64,000 nucleotides of DNA from Thermococcus sp. AM4. GTDB lineage: Archaea > Methanobacteriota_B > Thermococci > Thermococcales > Thermococcaceae. The position numbers were made by a program, and so were the translations under genes. Location of the stretch: positions 2,022,429 to 2,086,428 of the forward strand of contig NC_016051.1 of assembly GCF_000151205.2 (NCBI RefSeq), given 5' to 3'. Position 1 is the stretch's first letter, and each line of letters opens with the position of its first letter. This document shows positions 63,443-64,000 of the stretch, piece by piece. The notes under the pieces are model-generated. The model ran no database searches, had not been told where the DNA came from, and saw nothing but the letters and a program-made list of their open reading frames with translations.

Positions 63443-64000
63443 CAATCCTTTCTGGCAGGAAACTTTGTAGCAGTCTTTAGAAAGAGGCTGGCGAAAAGCT
63501 CTATTCTCCCCAACGAGCAAAAGTCGGTCGTGCACTAACCAAGTACAATTTTGGCGGAGTTTAACACTAAACAAACCCCTTCGAGAGTTTCAACTTACTA
63601 TCGGCGTTCAAAGGGCGCCGTCTTAGAGTGAAGCACTCACAGACAAGCTTTTGGAAAAAGCTTCACCAAAAGTTGGTAACTCTCTCCCAAAGGCTCGAAT
63701 GAAAGATGTTTTACTCATGAAATCGCTCTTTCCAAAGGAGAACCCTCTTAAACAGCCCTTTTAAAAGGGTTTATTTTCCCTGACGCCCTTCGGGCGTCGA
63801 TTTTAAGGCAAACCCACAGTCCAAGAACAATTTGATAGGTTCTCGCGCTCAAACCAGCCAATTGGAGGGAAAATCACTCAAAGTTTAGCTTTTTAGAAGG
63901 AGCTACGAACCTTGGTCAAACTCTGCGGGACTATCGTCCCTTGCGTCGAGCAAAGCTTGACATCGCGCAGGCGAAGTTTGGGGGTGTGGGGGCGTTAGCC
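63443..64000 (+). other. Long non-coding tail, no gene recognised
   Basis: About 560 bases without a supported gene. It holds a perfect palindrome CCCTTTTAAAAGGG (63756-63769), a perfect hairpin GACGCCC-TTC-GGGCGTC (63782-63798) and a G-rich end GGGGGTGTGGGGGC. In-frame stops are frequent in all frames. It could be an untranslated spacer, a repeat element, or the leader of an array lying beyond the window. I see no tRNA 3'-end copy or attachment site. Confidence 0.5.
63756..63798. repeat. Palindrome and hairpin in the non-coding tail
   Basis: CCCTTTTAAAAGGG (14 bases, perfect) is followed 12 bases later by a 7-base-pair hairpin with a TTC loop (63782-63798) and then GATTTTAAGG. Together they look like a stable structured RNA or a bidirectional transcription stop. 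Confidence 0.6.

Noticed and set aside
63389..63574. Minus-strand frame across tRNA-Asp with GRDLNPGHGSDSPV
   Set aside because: This is the well-known artefact of translating a tRNA in reverse; no real gene.

Overview
The window is a compact, GC-rich (about 55 percent by eye) archaeal chromosome segment from a hyperthermophilic Thermococcus. Evidence: archaeal RNase P Pop5, ribosomal protein S8e, Sec61-beta, NOG1 GTPase, KaiC-like ATPases, GGTGGT-type ribosome binding sites mixed with apparently leaderless genes, BRE/TATA promoters, and many VapBC modules. From memory (not checked here) the first third follows the order of the T. kodakarensis region that carries the diacetylchitobiose deacetylase, Tgr, cyclomaltodextrinase, amylopullulanase, phosphopentomutase and serpin genes.

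1-3.45 kb: 3' end of a GH1 glycosidase, a VapBC pair, diacetylchitobiose deacetylase, a radical SAM protein and Pop5. 3.45-16.9 kb: a maltodextrin island, with glycogen synthase and a TrmB-family regulator on the minus strand and cyclomaltodextrinase, the MalE/F/G transporter, amylopullulanase and the MalK ATPase on the plus strand. Starch is cut outside by the anchored amylopullulanase, maltodextrins are imported by MalEFGK, opened inside by cyclomaltodextrinase, and stored through glycogen synthase. A near-perfect TATCAC-N5-GTGATA operator lies in the malE promoter. The middle of malK has codon usage unlike its ends, suggesting gene conversion. 16.9-25.6 kb: UPF0146, phosphopentomutase-like mutase, metallo-hydrolase, M20 peptidase, lipoprotein serpin, two RNA methyltransferases and a mobile-type AAA ATPase.

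25.7-33 kb: a hypothetical protein, a TctA/DUF112 transporter coupled to a secreted predicted OB-fold protein, two KaiC-like ATPases, a terminase-like remnant, an Upf1-like helicase, a box C/D sRNA, a gene apparently frameshifted at a G6 run, and a 25-residue membrane peptide. 33-39 kb: NAD biosynthesis (nadB, nadA, nadC) interrupted by VapBC, a DUF308 protein and a sugar nucleotidyltransferase. 39.1-41.9 kb: an uncharacterised four-gene ABC cassette. 42-46.9 kb: pdxS-pdxT, an orphan formate-dehydrogenase-like oxidoreductase and two toxin-antitoxin loci, one with a toxin remnant. 46.8-51.6 kb: purine genes purF, purC, purM, purT and a coupled 54-residue protein, with a shared promoter motif. 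51.6-63.2 kb: secG, a zinc-finger-like protein, DUF835, a GlmU-like enzyme, UppP-like protein, NOG1, VapBC, S8e, a Ski2-like helicase, DUF63 and two tandem DUF996 membrane proteins.

63.2-64 kb: 5S rRNA and tRNA-Asp(GTC), followed by about 560 bases with no convincing gene. No CRISPR array or intact insertion sequence was seen. The best leads for undescribed biology are the malK mosaic, the ABC cassette, the TctA/OB-fold pair, the C/D sRNA, and several genes too small for ordinary annotation.
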